From contig NZ_FOUG01000003.1 in assembly GCF_900114785.1 (NCBI RefSeq), positions 248,001 through 312,000 on the forward strand: a stretch of DNA of 64,000 bases. Reading direction: 5' to 3'. Below, one piece after another: positions 41,671 through 52,509 of this stretch; positions within the stretch are counted from its first letter, which is position 1, and each line of letters begins with the position of its first letter. Origin of the DNA: Variovorax sp. OV329. Its GTDB lineage: Bacteria; Pseudomonadota; Gammaproteobacteria; Burkholderiales; Burkholderiaceae_C. Under the pieces are notes generated by a model. The model made no database searches. It was not told where the DNA came from and was given only the letters and a program-made list of their open reading frames with translations. Made by a program: the position numbers and the translations under genes.

Positions 41671-42317
41671 TCACGCTTGCCCTGTCCAAGGGCCGCATCT
41701 TCGAGGAGACCCTGCCGCTGCTGGCCGCGGCCGGCATCGAGGTCACCGAGGACCCGGAGAAATCGCGCAAGCTGATCCTGGGCACCACCCGCCCCGACGT
41801 GCGCGTGGTGCTGGTGCGCGCTTCCGACGTGCCGACCTACGTGCAGTACGGCGGCGCCGACCTGGGCGTGACCGGCCTGGACGTGCTGCTCGAGCACGGC
41901 AACCAGGGCCTGTACCAGCCACTGGACCTGAAGATCGCCGCCTGCCGCCTCAGTGTGGCGGTGCGCGCCGACTATGACTACGCCAACGCCGTGCGCCAGG
42001 GTGCGCGCATCAAGGTCGCCACCAAGTACGTGGGCCTCGCGCGCGACTTCTTCGCCAGCAAGGGCGTGCACGTGGACCTGATCAAGCTCTACGGCAGCAT
42101 GGAGTTGGCGCCGCTGACCGGCCTGGCCGATGCCATCGTCGACCTGGTGTCCACCGGCAACACGCTGCGCGCCAACCAGTTGGTGGAAGTGGAGCGCATC
42201 ATGGACATCAGCGCGCGACTGGTGGTGAACCAGGCGGCGCTCAAGCTCAAGCGCGAACCCATCCGCCACATCATCGACGCCTTCGCGTCGGCCATCCCCG
42301 CGACGACTTCCAAATGA
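41667..42317 (+). CDS. hisG: ATP phosphoribosyltransferase, short form
   Basis: HisG starts histidine synthesis by joining ATP and PRPP. The 216-residue product is the short form without the C-terminal regulatory domain, so it should need a HisZ partner; none is encoded in this window. [16 protein letters not shown] at the N-terminus and [28 protein letters not shown] (PRPP-binding region) identify it. It starts at GTG 41667 within the murA stop and opens the his operon. Confidence 0.95.
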
Positions 42318-43639
42318 CCCTGAAAGCAGCCCCTGCCCGTCTGTCCACGACCTCGGCTTCCTTCGAAGCCGACTTCAAGGCGCGGCTGCATTGGTCCGAG
42401 GACGCGGATGCAGCCATCGAGAAGACAGTGGCCGACATCCTGGCCGATGTGCAAAAGCGTGGCGATGCTGCGGTGCTGGAGTACACCAACCGCTTCGACC
42501 GGCTGGACGCGAAGTCGATGGCCGGCCTGGAACTCACGAAGGACGAGCTGAAGGCCGCCTTCGAGTCGCTGCCCGCCGTGCAGCGCGAGGCGCTGGAATC
42601 CGCCGCCCGCCGTGTGCGCAGCTACCACGAGGCGCAGAAGAAGGCCAGCGGCGAGAGCTGGAGCTACCGCGACGCGGACGGCACGCTGCTGGGCCAGAAG
42701 GTCACGCCGCTGGACCGCGTGGGCATCTACGTGCCCGGTGGCAAGGCAGCCTATCCGTCCAGCGTGCTGATGAACGCCATTCCGGCGCACGTGGCTGGCG
42801 TGGGCGAGATCATCATGGTGGTGCCCACCCCCGGCGGCGAGAAGAACGCCCTGGTGCTGGCCGCCGCCTTCGTGGCCGGCGTGACGCGCGCCTTCACCAT
42901 CGGCGGCGCGCAGGCCGTGGCCGCGCTGGCCTACGGCACCGCCACGGTGCCGGCGGTGGACAAGATCACCGGCCCCGGCAACGCCTACGTGGCCGCCGCC
43001 AAGCGCCGCGTCTTCGGCACGGTGGGCATCGACATGATCGCCGGCCCCAGCGAGATCCTGGTGCTGGCCGACGGCAGCACGCCGCCGGACTGGGTGGCCA
43101 TGGACCTGTTCAGCCAGGCCGAGCACGACGAGCTGGCGCAGAGCATCCTGCTGTGCCCCGACGCCGCCTACATCGACAAGGTGCAGGCCGGGATCGACCG
43201 CCTGCTGCCCACCATGCCGCGCGCCGGAATCATCGCCGCCTCCCTCAACGGCCGCGGCGCGCTGATCCACACGAAGAACATGGAAGAGGCCTGCGAGATC
43301 AGCAACCGCATCGCCCCCGAGCACCTGGAGGTGAGCAGCCGCGAGCCGCAGCGCTGGGAGCCCCTGCTGCGCCACGCGGGCGCGATCTTCCTGGGCGCCT
43401 TCACCAGCGAGAGCCTGGGCGACTACTGCGCGGGCCCCAACCACGTGCTGCCCACCAGCGGCACCGCGCGCTTCTCCAGCCCACTGGGCGTGTACGACTT
43501 CCAGAAGCGCAGCAGCCTCATCGAGGTGAGCCAGGCCGGCGCGCAGGTGCTGGGTCCCATCGCGGTCACGCTGGCCGAGGGTGAAGGCCTGCAGGCCCAC
43601 GCCGAGGCGGCGCGCATGCGCCTGGACGGCGGGAAATGA
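42314..43639 (+). CDS. hisD: Histidinol dehydrogenase
   Basis: HisD performs the last two oxidations, from histidinol to histidine, using NAD and Zn. The 441-residue product contains the family signature [16 protein letters not shown]. Zn-ligand-bearing segments are [10 protein letters not shown] and the [21 protein letters not shown] region (given here in part). It overlaps hisG at ATGA and the next small gene at ATGAG. Confidence 0.96.
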   Translation: MTLKAAPARLSTTSASFEADFKARLHWSEDADAAIEKTVADILADVQKRGDAAVLEYTNRFDRLDAKSMAGLELTKDELKAAFESLPAVQREALESAARRVRSYHEAQKKASGESWSYRDADGTLLGQKVTPLDRVGIYVPGGKAAYPSSVLMNAIPAHVAGVGEIIMVVPTPGGEKNALVLAAAFVAGVTRAFTIGGAQAVAALAYGTATVPAVDKITGPGNAYVAAAKRRVFGTVGIDMIAGPSEILVLADGSTPPDWVAMDLFSQAEHDELAQSILLCPDAAYIDKVQAGIDRLLPTMPRAGIIAASLNGRGALIHTKNMEEACEISNRIAPEHLEVSSREPQRWEPLLRHAGAIFLGAFTSESLGDYCAGPNHVLPTSGTARFSSPLGVYDFQKRSSLIEVSQAGAQVLGPIAVTLAEGEGLQAHAEAARMRLDGGK

Positions 43640-43995
43640 GCATGCGCAAGGCACGCGCCGCGGCAGCTCTCCTTCTTCTGGCTGCCGCAGGTGCGGCCCA
43701 GGCCATGAGCATCCGCGAGATGCGCACCCTGGAAGCCAACGAGAAGGACGGGAAGATCTACGCCAGCTACTACCTGGTCGGCGTGATGGAAGGCCTGAAG
43801 GAGTCCAGCGACACCGCGCTGCGCAACGGACAGAAGCCGCCTTTCTGCATCGAGGGCCGTCGCTTCGAGCCCGCCATGGCCCGCTCCCTCTACCAGAGCG
43901 AACTCAGCCGCAACGCCAGCAGCTACGAGGCCGACATGCCCGTGCAGATGGTGGTGAAGGCGGCGCTGGAAAGCAGCTTCCGCTGCACCCACTGA
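43636..43995 (+). CDS. Small exported protein, Rap1a/Tai-like, inside the his operon
   Basis: This 119-residue protein has a clear signal peptide (cleavage near AQAMS, residues 21-24). The mature part has two cysteines (Cys71 in PPFCIEG and Cys117 at the C-terminus), which could form a disulfide. The [10 protein letters not shown] segment, a following FC, and a terminal AALESSFRC resemble the Rap1a/Tai immunity-protein fold. That assignment is by pattern only. It sits between hisD and hisC, overlaps the hisD stop, and has no evident link to histidine synthesis. A second ATG at 43642 is also possible. Confidence 0.7.
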   Translation: MSMRKARAAAALLLLAAAGAAQAMSIREMRTLEANEKDGKIYASYYLVGVMEGLKESSDTALRNGQKPPFCIEGRRFEPAMARSLYQSELSRNASSYEADMPVQMVVKAALESSFRCTH

Positions 43996-44006
43996 CAGCA
44001 ACACAC

Positions 44007-45104
44007 ATGAACGCCATCGTCGACAACAAGACTTCCTCGCCGCTCCAGCGCATCCGCGCCGACGTGCAGGGCATGCATGCCTACGCGGTGCAGGACTCGC
44101 GCGGCATGGTCAAGCTGGACGCCATGGAAAATCCCTTCGGCCTGCCGCCCGAGCTGCAGGCGGAGCTGGGCAAGCGCCTGGGCGCAGTCGCCATCAACCG
44201 CTACCCGGGCGAGCGCGTGGCCGAGCTGCAGCGCGCGCTGGCAAGCTACGCCGGCCTGCCGCAGGGCTACGGGCTGATGCTGGGCAACGGCTCGGACGAA
44301 CTCATCTCGCTGCTGGCCATGGGCTGCGACCTGCCGGGCGCCAGCATCCTGGCGCCCGTGCCGGGCTTCGTGATGTACGCCATGAGCGCGCAGTTGCAGG
44401 GCCTGGAATTCGTGGGCGTGCCGCTGACCGCCGACTTCGAGCTGGACGAGGCCGCCATGCTGGCCGCCATTGCGCAGAAGCGCCCGGCCATCGTGTACCT
44501 GGCCTATCCGAACAACCCCACCGCCAATCTCTGGGACGACGCCGTCATCGAGCGGATCGTCCAGGCCCAGGGCGAGCAGGGCGGCCTGGTCGTGATGGAC
44601 GAGGCCTACCAGCCCTTCGCCGCGCGCAGCTACATCGACCGCATCACCCGCCACGGCCACGTGCTGCTGATGCGTACCCTCAGCAAGTTCGGCCTGGCCG
44701 GCGCCCGCCTGGGCTACCTGATGGGTCCCGCGGCGATCATCGGCGAGATCGACAAGCTGCGCCCGCCCTACAACATCAGCGTGCTCAACTGCGAGTGCGC
44801 GCTGTTCGCGCTGGAACATGCCGAGGTGTTCGCCGGGCAGGCCCGCCAGATCCGTGAGCAGCGCGAGTGGATCATCGAGGCGCTGGCCAGCTTGCCCGGC
44901 GTGAAAAGCTGGCCCAGCCAGGCCAACATGATCCTGATCCGCGTGCCCGATGCCAGCAAGGCCTTCGAGGGCATGAAGTCCCGCGGTGTGCTGGTGAAGA
45001 ACATTTCTAAAATGCACCCATTGCTGGCCAATTGCCTGCGCCTCACGGTCGGAACGCCCGACGAGAACAAGCAGATGCTGGCAGCCCTCGAACAATCGCT
45101 ATGA
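44007..45104 (+). CDS. hisC: Histidinol-phosphate aminotransferase
   Basis: HisC is the PLP-dependent transaminase that converts imidazole acetol phosphate to histidinol phosphate. In the 365-residue product the PLP lysine is Lys227 in [26 protein letters not shown] carries the conserved Asn, and [10 protein letters not shown] the Asp that contacts PLP. ATG 44007 follows the small exported-protein gene by 11 bases. The stop overlaps the hisB start. Confidence 0.95.
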   Translation: MNAIVDNKTSSPLQRIRADVQGMHAYAVQDSRGMVKLDAMENPFGLPPELQAELGKRLGAVAINRYPGERVAELQRALASYAGLPQGYGLMLGNGSDELISLLAMGCDLPGASILAPVPGFVMYAMSAQLQGLEFVGVPLTADFELDEAAMLAAIAQKRPAIVYLAYPNNPTANLWDDAVIERIVQAQGEQGGLVVMDEAYQPFAARSYIDRITRHGHVLLMRTLSKFGLAGARLGYLMGPAAIIGEIDKLRPPYNISVLNCECALFALEHAEVFAGQARQIREQREWIIEALASLPGVKSWPSQANMILIRVPDASKAFEGMKSRGVLVKNISKMHPLLANCLRLTVGTPDENKQMLAALEQSL

Positions 45105-45739
45105 ACACCCCCACGGCTCCCGAAGCAGTCACCAGCGTCGCCACGGCCGGCGCGCGCACGGCCGAGGTCGAGCGCAACACCGCCGAGACGAAGATCAAGG
45201 TCCGCGTGAACCTGGACGGCACCGGCAAGGCGCAGCTGTCCACCGGCATCGGCTTCTTCGACCACATGCTTGACCAGATCGCCCGCCACGGGCTGATCGA
45301 CCTGGTCATCGACTGCCAGGGCGACCTGCACATCGACGGCCACCACACGGTGGAAGACGTTGGTATTACTTTGGGCCAAGCCGTGGCCAAGGCCGTGGGC
45401 GACAAGAAGGGCATCCGCCGCTACGGACATGCCTACGTGCCGCTGGATGAAGCCCTGTCGCGCGTGGTCATCGATTTCTCGGGCCGCCCGGGCCTGGTGA
45501 TGGACGTGCCCTTCACCAGTGGCATGATCGGCACCTTCGACAGCCAGCTCACCTACGAGTTCTTCCAGGGCTTCGTGAACCACGCCTTCGTCACGCTGCA
45601 CATCGACAACCTCAAGGGCGTCAATGCGCACCACCAGTGCGAGACCGTCTTCAAGGCCTTCGCGCGGGCGCTGCGTGGCGCGCTCGAGCTCGACCCCCGT
45701 TCGGCGGGCGTCATTCCTTCCACCAAGGGATCGCTGTAG
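45101..45739 (+). CDS. hisB: Imidazoleglycerol-phosphate dehydratase
   Basis: HisB dehydrates imidazole glycerol phosphate. At 212 residues it has only the dehydratase domain, without the phosphatase half fused in E. coli HisB, so histidinol phosphatase must be encoded elsewhere. Metal-binding motifs are [27 protein letters not shown] and NAHHQCET. The first 25 residues are a variable extension. Confidence 0.96.
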   Translation: MNTPTAPEAVTSVATAGARTAEVERNTAETKIKVRVNLDGTGKAQLSTGIGFFDHMLDQIARHGLIDLVIDCQGDLHIDGHHTVEDVGITLGQAVAKAVGDKKGIRRYGHAYVPLDEALSRVVIDFSGRPGLVMDVPFTSGMIGTFDSQLTYEFFQGFVNHAFVTLHIDNLKGVNAHHQCETVFKAFARALRGALELDPRSAGVIPSTKGSL

Positions 45740-45787
45740 TCCTTTCTCGCCTTCCCCTGATGTTCCAGACTTTCGCTAGCAGCACGC

Positions 45788-46435
45788 ATGGCTAATACCG
45801 TCGCGGTCGTCGATTACGGCATGGGCAACCTGCGCTCCGTGTCGCAAGCCGTCCAGCACGCCGCCGACGAGGTCGGCGTGCAGGTCTTCGTCACCTCCGA
45901 CCCGCAGGTGGTGCGCGATGCCACCCGCGTGGTGCTGCCGGGGCAGGGTGCCATGCCCGACTGCATGCGCGAACTGCGCGAGTCGGGCCTGCTCGAATCC
46001 GTGCTCGAGGCGGCGGCCAGCAAGCCGCTCTTCGGCGTTTGCGTGGGCATGCAGATGCTGCTTTCCCACAGCGACGAAGGGGGCACCGACGGGCTCGGCC
46101 TCATCCCCGGTCGCGTGGTGAAGTTCGAGCTGGAAGGCCGCCTGCAGCCCGACGGCAGCCGCTTCAAGGTGCCGCAGATGGGCTGGAACCAGGTGCAGCA
46201 GGCGCAGCCGCATGCCCTGTGGGCAAAGGTGCCCGACCAGGCCTGGTTCTATTTCGTGCACAGCTTCTACGCCCGGCCGACGGATGCGCGCCACAGTGTG
46301 GGCGAGGCCGACTACGGGGATCGCTTTACCGCCGCCGTGGCCCGCGATAATATTTTTGCAACCCAGTTCCACCCAGAAAAAAGTGCGGACTTCGGGTTGC
46401 AGCTCTATCGAAACTTTCTCCACTGGAACCCCTGA
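45788..46435 (+). CDS. hisH: Imidazole glycerol phosphate synthase, glutaminase subunit HisH
   Basis: HisH releases ammonia from glutamine and channels it to HisF. In the 215-residue class I amidotransferase the nucleophile is Cys85 (FGVCVGMQ). The His-Glu of the triad are in [17 protein letters not shown] is the typical N-terminus. Its partner hisF lies about 4 kb away, beyond the interrupting genes. Confidence 0.96.
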   Translation: MANTVAVVDYGMGNLRSVSQAVQHAADEVGVQVFVTSDPQVVRDATRVVLPGQGAMPDCMRELRESGLLESVLEAAASKPLFGVCVGMQMLLSHSDEGGTDGLGLIPGRVVKFELEGRLQPDGSRFKVPQMGWNQVQQAQPHALWAKVPDQAWFYFVHSFYARPTDARHSVGEADYGDRFTAAVARDNIFATQFHPEKSADFGLQLYRNFLHWNP

Positions 46436-46468
46436 GCTCCCCACCCGGGAGCCTTTTCCTTGCCTGCC

Positions 46469-47209
46469 ATGCTGTTGATTCCCGCAATCGATCTCAAAGA
46501 CGGCCGCTGCGTTCGCCTCAAACAGGGCGACATGGACCAATCCACCATCTTCAGCGAAGACCCGGCGGCCATGGCACGCAAATGGGCCGACGCCGGCGCG
46601 CGGCGCCTGCACCTGGTCGACCTGAACGGCGCCTTTGCCGGCAAGCCGCAGAACCACGCGGCCATCAAGGCCATCCTGCGCGAAGTGGGCGATGACATCC
46701 CGGTGCAGCTGGGTGGCGGCATCCGCGACCTGGACACCATCGAGCGCTACATCGACGACGGCCTGCGCTACGTCATCATCGGCACCGCCGCGGTCAAGAA
46801 CCCGGGCTTCCTCAAGGATGCCTGCAGCGCCTTCGGCGGCCACATCATCGTCGGCCTGGACGCCAAGGACGGCAAGGTCGCCACGGACGGCTGGAGCAAG
46901 CTCACCGGCCACGAAGTCGCCGACCTGGGCAAGAAGTTCGAGGACTACGGCGTCGAGTCCATCATCTACACCGACATCGGCCGCGACGGCATGCTCTCGG
47001 GCATCAACATCGAGGCGACGGTGAAGCTGGCGCAGGCGCTCACCATTCCGGTGATTGCATCGGGCGGCCTGGCGGGCATCGCCGACATCGAGCAGCTCTG
47101 CGCGGTCGAGAAGGACGGCGTGGAAGGCGTGATCTGCGGGCGCGCCATCTACACGGGTGATCTCGACTTCACCTCGGCGCAGGCGCGCGCCGACCAGCTC
47201 GCGGCCTGA
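46469..47209 (+). CDS. hisA: ProFAR isomerase HisA
   Basis: HisA is the (beta/alpha)8-barrel that isomerises the aminoimidazole carboxamide intermediate (ProFAR to PRFAR). In the 246-residue product Asp8-like catalytic residue lies in [13 protein letters not shown]. The phosphate-binding GGGIRD and SGGLAG loops are visible. [13 protein letters not shown] holds the second catalytic Asp. ATG 46469 is preferred to a TTG three codons earlier. It ends the first his block and converges on the binding-protein gene. Confidence 0.95.
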   Translation: MLLIPAIDLKDGRCVRLKQGDMDQSTIFSEDPAAMARKWADAGARRLHLVDLNGAFAGKPQNHAAIKAILREVGDDIPVQLGGGIRDLDTIERYIDDGLRYVIIGTAAVKNPGFLKDACSAFGGHIIVGLDAKDGKVATDGWSKLTGHEVADLGKKFEDYGVESIIYTDIGRDGMLSGINIEATVKLAQALTIPVIASGGLAGIADIEQLCAVEKDGVEGVICGRAIYTGDLDFTSAQARADQLAA

Positions 47210-47223
47210 TCTTTCCGGCTGGC

Positions 47224-48180
47224 CTACTCGGCCGGCTTCACCGCCATCGCCTCGATGATGCTGGTGAGCTGCGCGCTCATCGGCAGATCGATGCTTTCGC
47301 CATTGGGCAGCTTGCGCAGGAACCAGCGCTTGTACTGGCGCTCCATCTCGCCGTCCTCGGCCAGGATCTGGAAGGCGTCCTTCACCACCTTGGCCAACTG
47401 CGGATCGTTCTTGCGGAACATGATGCCGTAGGGGTCGTAGGACAGCTCGTCCCCCAGCACCGTGAATTCGCTTTTCGCGCCGCGCTGCGCGATCAGGCCG
47501 GCGAGCAGCACGTCGTCGGTGGCGAAGGCATCGGCCTGGCCCTTGGCCACCATCTCGAAGGACTGCGAATGCTCGGGCGACACGATGATGGCCATGCCCA
47601 GCTTGAAGCGCGCATCCAGGTCGCGCAGCGCCTTTTCGTTGGTGGTGCCGGCCGTCACCACCACCTTCTTGCCCGCCAGGTCGCGGAAGGAGGTGACGGG
47701 CGAGCCCTTCCTGACCATGAGCCGCGTGCCCGAGACGAAGATGGTGGGCGAGAAGGCCACGCGCTTCTGGCGTTCCAGGTTGCTGGTGGTCGAGCCGCAC
47801 TCCAGGTCGACCTGCCCGCTTTCCACCGCGTCGATGCGCGAGGCCGCTGTGACGGGCACCCAGCGCATCGTCAGGCTCTTGTTGATCGCGTCCTCGATCG
47901 AGGCCACCAAGGCCCTGCACAGCTCCACCGAGTAGCCGATGGGCTCCTTGCGCGGCGAGAGGAAGGAGAAGGGCACGGAGGACTCGCGGTAGCCGAGCGT
48001 GACGGTGCCGCTGTTGCGCAGCTTTGCCAGCGTGCCCGACAGCTGGGCGGGCGCGGATGACACGGTCGGTGCGGTCGCATCTTGTGCCCGCCCCGCGGAC
48101 GCCGCCAGCAGCAGCGCGACCGTCACGAACGCGACCCGGCTTACGCGGCCGGCCAACGGTGGATGCGCCTGAACCTTCAT
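47224..48180 (-). CDS. Periplasmic amino-acid binding protein, GltI-like
   Basis: This 318-residue extracellular solute-binding protein (family 3) has a signal peptide ending near GRAQD. LGYRESSVPFSF, the RIDAVESGQVDLECGSTT segment and the C-terminal YDPYGIMFRKNDP match glutamate/aspartate-binding proteins of the GltI type. No ABC permease or ATPase is adjacent. It lies 12 bases downstream of a secondary symporter gene on the same strand, so the two probably share a transcript. Confidence 0.88.
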   Translation of the reverse strand: MKVQAHPPLAGRVSRVAFVTVALLLAASAGRAQDATAPTVSSAPAQLSGTLAKLRNSGTVTLGYRESSVPFSFLSPRKEPIGYSVELCRALVASIEDAINKSLTMRWVPVTAASRIDAVESGQVDLECGSTTSNLERQKRVAFSPTIFVSGTRLMVRKGSPVTSFRDLAGKKVVVTAGTTNEKALRDLDARFKLGMAIIVSPEHSQSFEMVAKGQADAFATDDVLLAGLIAQRGAKSEFTVLGDELSYDPYGIMFRKNDPQLAKVVKDAFQILAEDGEMERQYKRWFLRKLPNGESIDLPMSAQLTSIIEAMAVKPAE

Positions 48181-48192
48181 GCCTGCACCTGT

Positions 48193-49497
48193 TCAACCGT
48201 GCGCCGGCTGTGCCAGCGTTGCGGCCGCTTCCTTGTCCAGCTGCCGCGCGTTGGCATCGGCTTCGCTTTCGGGCAGCAGCTCGCCTTCCCACTTGGCGAC
48301 CACCGCGGTGGCGATGGAGTTGCCCACCGCGTTGGTGGCCGAGCGGCCCATGTCCAGGAAGGTGTCCACGCCCAGGATCAGCAGCAGGCCCGCCTCGGGG
48401 ATGTTGAACTGGTTGAGCGTGGCCGCAATCACCACCAGCGAGGCGCGCGGCACGCCGGCCATGCCCTTGGAGGTGAGCATGAGGATCAGCAGCATGGTGA
48501 TCTGCGTGCCGATCGACAGCTCGATGCCGTAGGCCTGCGCGATGAAGAGCACGGCGAAGGTGCAATACATCATCGAGCCGTCCAGGTTGAAGGAGTAGCC
48601 CATGGGCATCACGAAGCTGGAGATCTTGCGCTTGACGCCGAAGCGGTCCAGCGCGTCCAGGATCTTCGGATAGGCCGCCTCCGAGCTGGCCGTGGCGAAG
48701 GAAAGCAGGAAGGCCTCCTTGATGAGCACCAGCAGCTTGAACACGCGCCGCCCCAGGAATGCGAAGCCGGCCAGCACCAGCAGGCCCCACAGCAGGAACA
48801 GGCTCAGGTAGAAGTCGCCCATGAACACGGCGAACTTCAGCAGGATGCCCAGGCCGTTCACCGCCACCGTGGCGGCCATGGCGGCCAGCACGGCCAGGGG
48901 CGCCAGCTTCATCACGTAGCCGGTGATCTTGAGCATGGCGTGCGAGAGCTCGTCGATGGCGCTGATGAGCGTGCGGGCCTTCTCGCCCAGCGAGGCCAGG
49001 GCCACGCCGAAGAACATCGAGAACACGACGATCTGCAGGATCTCGTTGTTGGCCATGGACTCGGCGAAGGACCGGGGCACCAGGTGGCTGACGAAGTCCT
49101 TCAGCGTGAACTTGGAGGTGGCCAGGTTCGCCGAGCTGCCGATGTCGGGCAGCGGCAGGCCCAGGTTGTGGCCGGGCTGCAGCAGGTTGGCCATGATCAT
49201 GCCCAGGATCAGCGAAACCAGCGAAGCCGTGATGAACCACCCCAGCGCCTTGCCGAACACGCGGCCCACCGAGGCCGCGTCGCCCATGTGCGCAATGCCC
49301 ACCACCAGCGTGGAGAACACCAGCGGGCCGATCAGCATCTTGATCAGCCGCAGGAACACGTCGGAGAACAGCGAGATGTAGCCGGCGATCTGGGCCGCGA
49401 CCTTGGGGTCGGGAAAGCTGATGTTGACCAGATGGCCCAGGATGATCCCGATCACCATGGCGATCAGGATCCAGCCCGCGGGTGGCAGCTTCTTCAT
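48193..49497 (-). CDS. Dicarboxylate/amino acid:cation symporter (DAACS family)
   Basis: This 434-residue sodium/proton-coupled symporter belongs to the DctA/GltP/GltT family. It has about eight transmembrane helices and two re-entrant loops. Hallmarks are the serine-rich SFATASSEAAYPKIL, GYSFNLDGSMMY, and GVDTFLDMGRSATNAVGNSIATAVVAKWEGE. The starting ATG 49497 gives the typical MKKLPPAGWILIAMV N-terminus. Likely substrates are C4-dicarboxylates or glutamate/aspartate. With the binding-protein gene it interrupts the his cluster on the opposite strand. Confidence 0.92.
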   Translation of the reverse strand: MKKLPPAGWILIAMVIGIILGHLVNISFPDPKVAAQIAGYISLFSDVFLRLIKMLIGPLVFSTLVVGIAHMGDAASVGRVFGKALGWFITASLVSLILGMIMANLLQPGHNLGLPLPDIGSSANLATSKFTLKDFVSHLVPRSFAESMANNEILQIVVFSMFFGVALASLGEKARTLISAIDELSHAMLKITGYVMKLAPLAVLAAMAATVAVNGLGILLKFAVFMGDFYLSLFLLWGLLVLAGFAFLGRRVFKLLVLIKEAFLLSFATASSEAAYPKILDALDRFGVKRKISSFVMPMGYSFNLDGSMMYCTFAVLFIAQAYGIELSIGTQITMLLILMLTSKGMAGVPRASLVVIAATLNQFNIPEAGLLLILGVDTFLDMGRSATNAVGNSIATAVVAKWEGELLPESEADANARQLDKEAAATLAQPAHG

Positions 49498-49611
49498 GAG
49501 TCGATTCCTCGTCGAGTTGCTTCTTTTCGAGCCTGCGCGCCGCGCCTGGCCGGCGGGCCACCGCATTTCATGCCATTTTTCAGCCGGCCGCAATGGCGAG
49601 CCGCGCATCCA

Positions 49612-49617
49612 TAGAAT
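49612..49617 (+). promoter_or_regulatory. -10-like TAGAAT, 6 bases before mutarotase start
   Basis: TAGAAT is followed by CGAGGC and the ATG at 49624. The spacing would put the transcription start at or beside the start codon. No good -35 is visible, but a promoter is needed here because the upstream genes are on the other strand. Confidence 0.45.
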
Positions 49618-49623
49618 CGAGGC

Positions 49624-50460
49624 ATGTCGATCCAAGCCCTTGAATTCCGCGGCCTGCCGGCGCTTCGCCTGGCGCTGCCGGAAGGCGACGCCGTGGTGGT
49701 GGCGCTGCATGGCGCGCAGGTGCTGTCCTGGACCAGCGGCGGCGCCGAGCGGCTTTACCTGAGCCCGCAGGCGCTGATGGACGGGCACAGCGCCATCCGC
49801 GGCGGCGTGCCCATCTGCTTTCCCCAGTTCAACCAGCGCGGGTTGCTGCCCAAGCACGGCTTCGTGCGCAACCTGGCCTGGCAGCCAGAGAAAGGCCGCG
49901 AACCGGCGCCCAACGAGCTGGCGCTGGTGCTGCACGACGGCGACGCCACCCGCGCCGTCTGGCCCCATGCCTTCCGCGCCGAACTGCGGGTGGCGCTCAA
50001 GCCGCGCAGCCTGCGCATGAGCTTCACCGTCGACAACACCGGCTCCGCCCCCTGGGCCTTCGCCGCCGCGCTGCACACCTACCTGCGCGTGGACGAGATC
50101 GCCGATGTGCGACTGGAGGGGCTGCAGGGCGCCAACCGCTGGGACGCGGTGCGCGACGACCGGCACGTGGAGATGGCGCCGGCCCTGCGCTTCGACAGCG
50201 AGTTCGACAGCGTCTACGCCGCGCCCGCCCACGGCCTGCGCCTGGTGCAGCCATCCGGCACGCTGGGCATCACGCAAAGCGCCAGCTGCACCGAGACCGT
50301 GGTGTGGAACCCCGGTGCGCAACTGAGCGCCAAGCTGGCCGACCTGCCCGACGACGGCTATCGCCACATGCTGTGCGTGGAAGCCGCCCGCATCGACGAG
50401 CCGGTGCAACTGCAGGGCGGCGCCCAGTGGAAGTGCTGGCAAGAACTCAGCCTCGCCTGA
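49624..50460 (+). CDS. D-hexose-6-phosphate mutarotase (YeaD-like)
   Basis: This 278-residue aldose 1-epimerase-fold enzyme probably interconverts the anomers of hexose 6-phosphates in the cytosol. It contains [28 protein letters not shown], here a Phe-Pro-Gln-Phe substrate segment with a catalytic-type His, and AALHTYLRV with another conserved His. The later [26 protein letters not shown] is typical of the family and contains the Glu base. It lies just ahead of hisF. Confidence 0.9.
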   Translation: MSIQALEFRGLPALRLALPEGDAVVVALHGAQVLSWTSGGAERLYLSPQALMDGHSAIRGGVPICFPQFNQRGLLPKHGFVRNLAWQPEKGREPAPNELALVLHDGDATRAVWPHAFRAELRVALKPRSLRMSFTVDNTGSAPWAFAAALHTYLRVDEIADVRLEGLQGANRWDAVRDDRHVEMAPALRFDSEFDSVYAAPAHGLRLVQPSGTLGITQSASCTETVVWNPGAQLSAKLADLPDDGYRHMLCVEAARIDEPVQLQGGAQWKCWQELSLA

Positions 50461-50482
50461 ACCCGATTTCCTTCAACTCATC

Positions 50483-51283
<801 letters not shown>

Positions 51284-51317
51284 AATCCCCGCGGCGGGCC
51301 GTGGCGCCCGCGGATGG

Positions 51318-51323
51318 GACAAT
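51318..51323 (+). promoter_or_regulatory. -10-like GACAAT, 6 bases before hisI start
   Basis: GACAAT is followed by GGCGCC and the hisI ATG, the same 6-base gap seen at lptM, the mutarotase and the Nif3-like gene. It lies in the 46-base hisF-hisI spacer and lacks a recognisable -35. Confidence 0.3.
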
Positions 51324-51329
51324 GGCGCC

Positions 51330-51719
51330 ATGACCTGGCTCGATGATGTGAAGTGGGACGCGAACGGCCTGGTGCCGGTGATCGCGCAGGAAGCGGGCAG
51401 CGGCGACGTGCTGATGTTCGCCTGGATGAACCGCGAGGCCCTGGCCAAGACGGCCGAGCTCGGCCGCGCCGTGTACTTCAGCCGCTCGCGGAGCAAGCTG
51501 TGGTTCAAGGGCGAGGAATCGGGCCACGTGCAGACGGTGCACGAGATCCGCATCGACTGCGACAACGACGTGGTGCTGCTCAAGGTGACCCAGCTGGGCC
51601 ACGAGCCCGGCATCGCCTGCCACACCGGCCGCCACAGCTGCTTCTTCAGCAAGTACGAGAATGGCCAGTGGGTCGCGACCGAGCCGGTCCTCAAAGACCC
51701 CGAAAGCATCTACAAGTAA
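51330..51719 (+). CDS. hisI: Phosphoribosyl-AMP cyclohydrolase
   Basis: HisI opens the adenine ring of phosphoribosyl-AMP. At 129 residues it is the monofunctional form, with HisE encoded separately. The conserved [26 protein letters not shown] and the metal-binding DCDND plus [10 protein letters not shown] motifs are present. An alternative ATG at 51322 is out of frame. Confidence 0.96.
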   Translation: MTWLDDVKWDANGLVPVIAQEAGSGDVLMFAWMNREALAKTAELGRAVYFSRSRSKLWFKGEESGHVQTVHEIRIDCDNDVVLLKVTQLGHEPGIACHTGRHSCFFSKYENGQWVATEPVLKDPESIYK

Positions 51720-51730
51720 TCAAGCATCGA

Positions 51731-52099
51731 ATGAGCAGCAACGATTCCCTGGCCCGCCTGGCCGCCGTCATCGAAAGCCGCCTGCCCGCGCAGGGCGGCG
51801 ACCCCGACAAGAGCTATGTCGCCCGCCTGCTGCACAAGGGCCCCGACGCCTTCCTCAAGAAGATCGGCGAGGAAGCCACCGAGGTGGTCATGGCCGCCAA
51901 GGACGCGGACCACGGCGGCGACCGCCAGAAGGTGGTCAACGAGGTGGCCGACCTGTGGTTCCACAGCATGATCGCGCTGGCCCACTACGGCCTGGCGCCG
52001 GCCGACGTGCTGGCCGAGCTGGAGCGCCGCGCCGGCACCAGCGGCATCGAGGAAAAGGCCCTGCGCAAGGCGCAGAACCGCGAAGCTTCCAACGACTGA
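51731..52099 (+). CDS. hisE: Phosphoribosyl-ATP pyrophosphatase
   Basis: HisE removes pyrophosphate from phosphoribosyl-ATP. The 122-residue all-alpha MazG-like protein has the metal-binding [16 protein letters not shown] and [12 protein letters not shown] helices. It follows hisI by 11 bases and is the last his gene of the cluster. Confidence 0.95.
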   Translation: MSSNDSLARLAAVIESRLPAQGGDPDKSYVARLLHKGPDAFLKKIGEEATEVVMAAKDADHGGDRQKVVNEVADLWFHSMIALAHYGLAPADVLAELERRAGTSGIEEKALRKAQNREASND

Positions 52100-52119
52100 C
52101 ACCGAGGAGGACGCCCACC

Positions 52120-52509
52120 ATGGCCAACGAGATCGTTCCCGTGCCCGCCGACGGATCCCTCAAGACCTGGGGCTGGGTGAGCTACGTGATGCACCTGGTG
52201 GTGGCCGTGGGTGCGGTGCTGCCGGGCGCGCAGGCTTCCATCGCGCTGCTGCTGGTGGCGCTGGTGATCGACCTGGTCAAGCGCGACGACGCGGCCGGCA
52301 CCTGGCAGGCCTCGCACTTCAGCTGGCGCATCCGTTCGGTGCTGTGGGCGGGCGTGGCCTACGTGCTGACTTCGCCGCTGTGGCTGCTGTTTCTCGTCCC
52401 CGGCTGGATCGCCTGGGGCATCGTCTCGCTCTGGTTTCTCTACCGCATCGTCAAGGGGATGGTGCGCATGAATGCCGGCCAACCCATGGAGCCCGCCAAT
52501 GTCGTCTGA
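52120..52509 (+). CDS. Small integral membrane protein (DUF4870-like)
   Basis: This 129-residue protein has three hydrophobic segments (about residues 20-50, 70-95 and 95-115). The WISYVMHLV-like N-terminal segment (GWVSYVMHLVVAVGAVLPG) and the C-terminal WFLYRIVKGMVRMNAGQPM resemble the DUF4870 group of uncharacterised membrane proteins. A strong GAGGAGG precedes the ATG. It lies between hisE and the HIT-protein gene and overlaps the latter by 11 bases. Function unknown. Confidence 0.78.
   Translation: MANEIVPVPADGSLKTWGWVSYVMHLVVAVGAVLPGAQASIALLLVALVIDLVKRDDAAGTWQASHFSWRIRSVLWAGVAYVLTSPLWLLFLVPGWIAWGIVSLWFLYRIVKGMVRMNAGQPMEPANVV

Noticed and set aside
45776..49561. A 1261-codon minus-strand frame running through hisH, hisA and the symporter region
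   Set aside because: Its product is antisense or out-of-frame read-through of recognisable genes, with no motifs. The DAACS symporter and the binding protein are in other frames.
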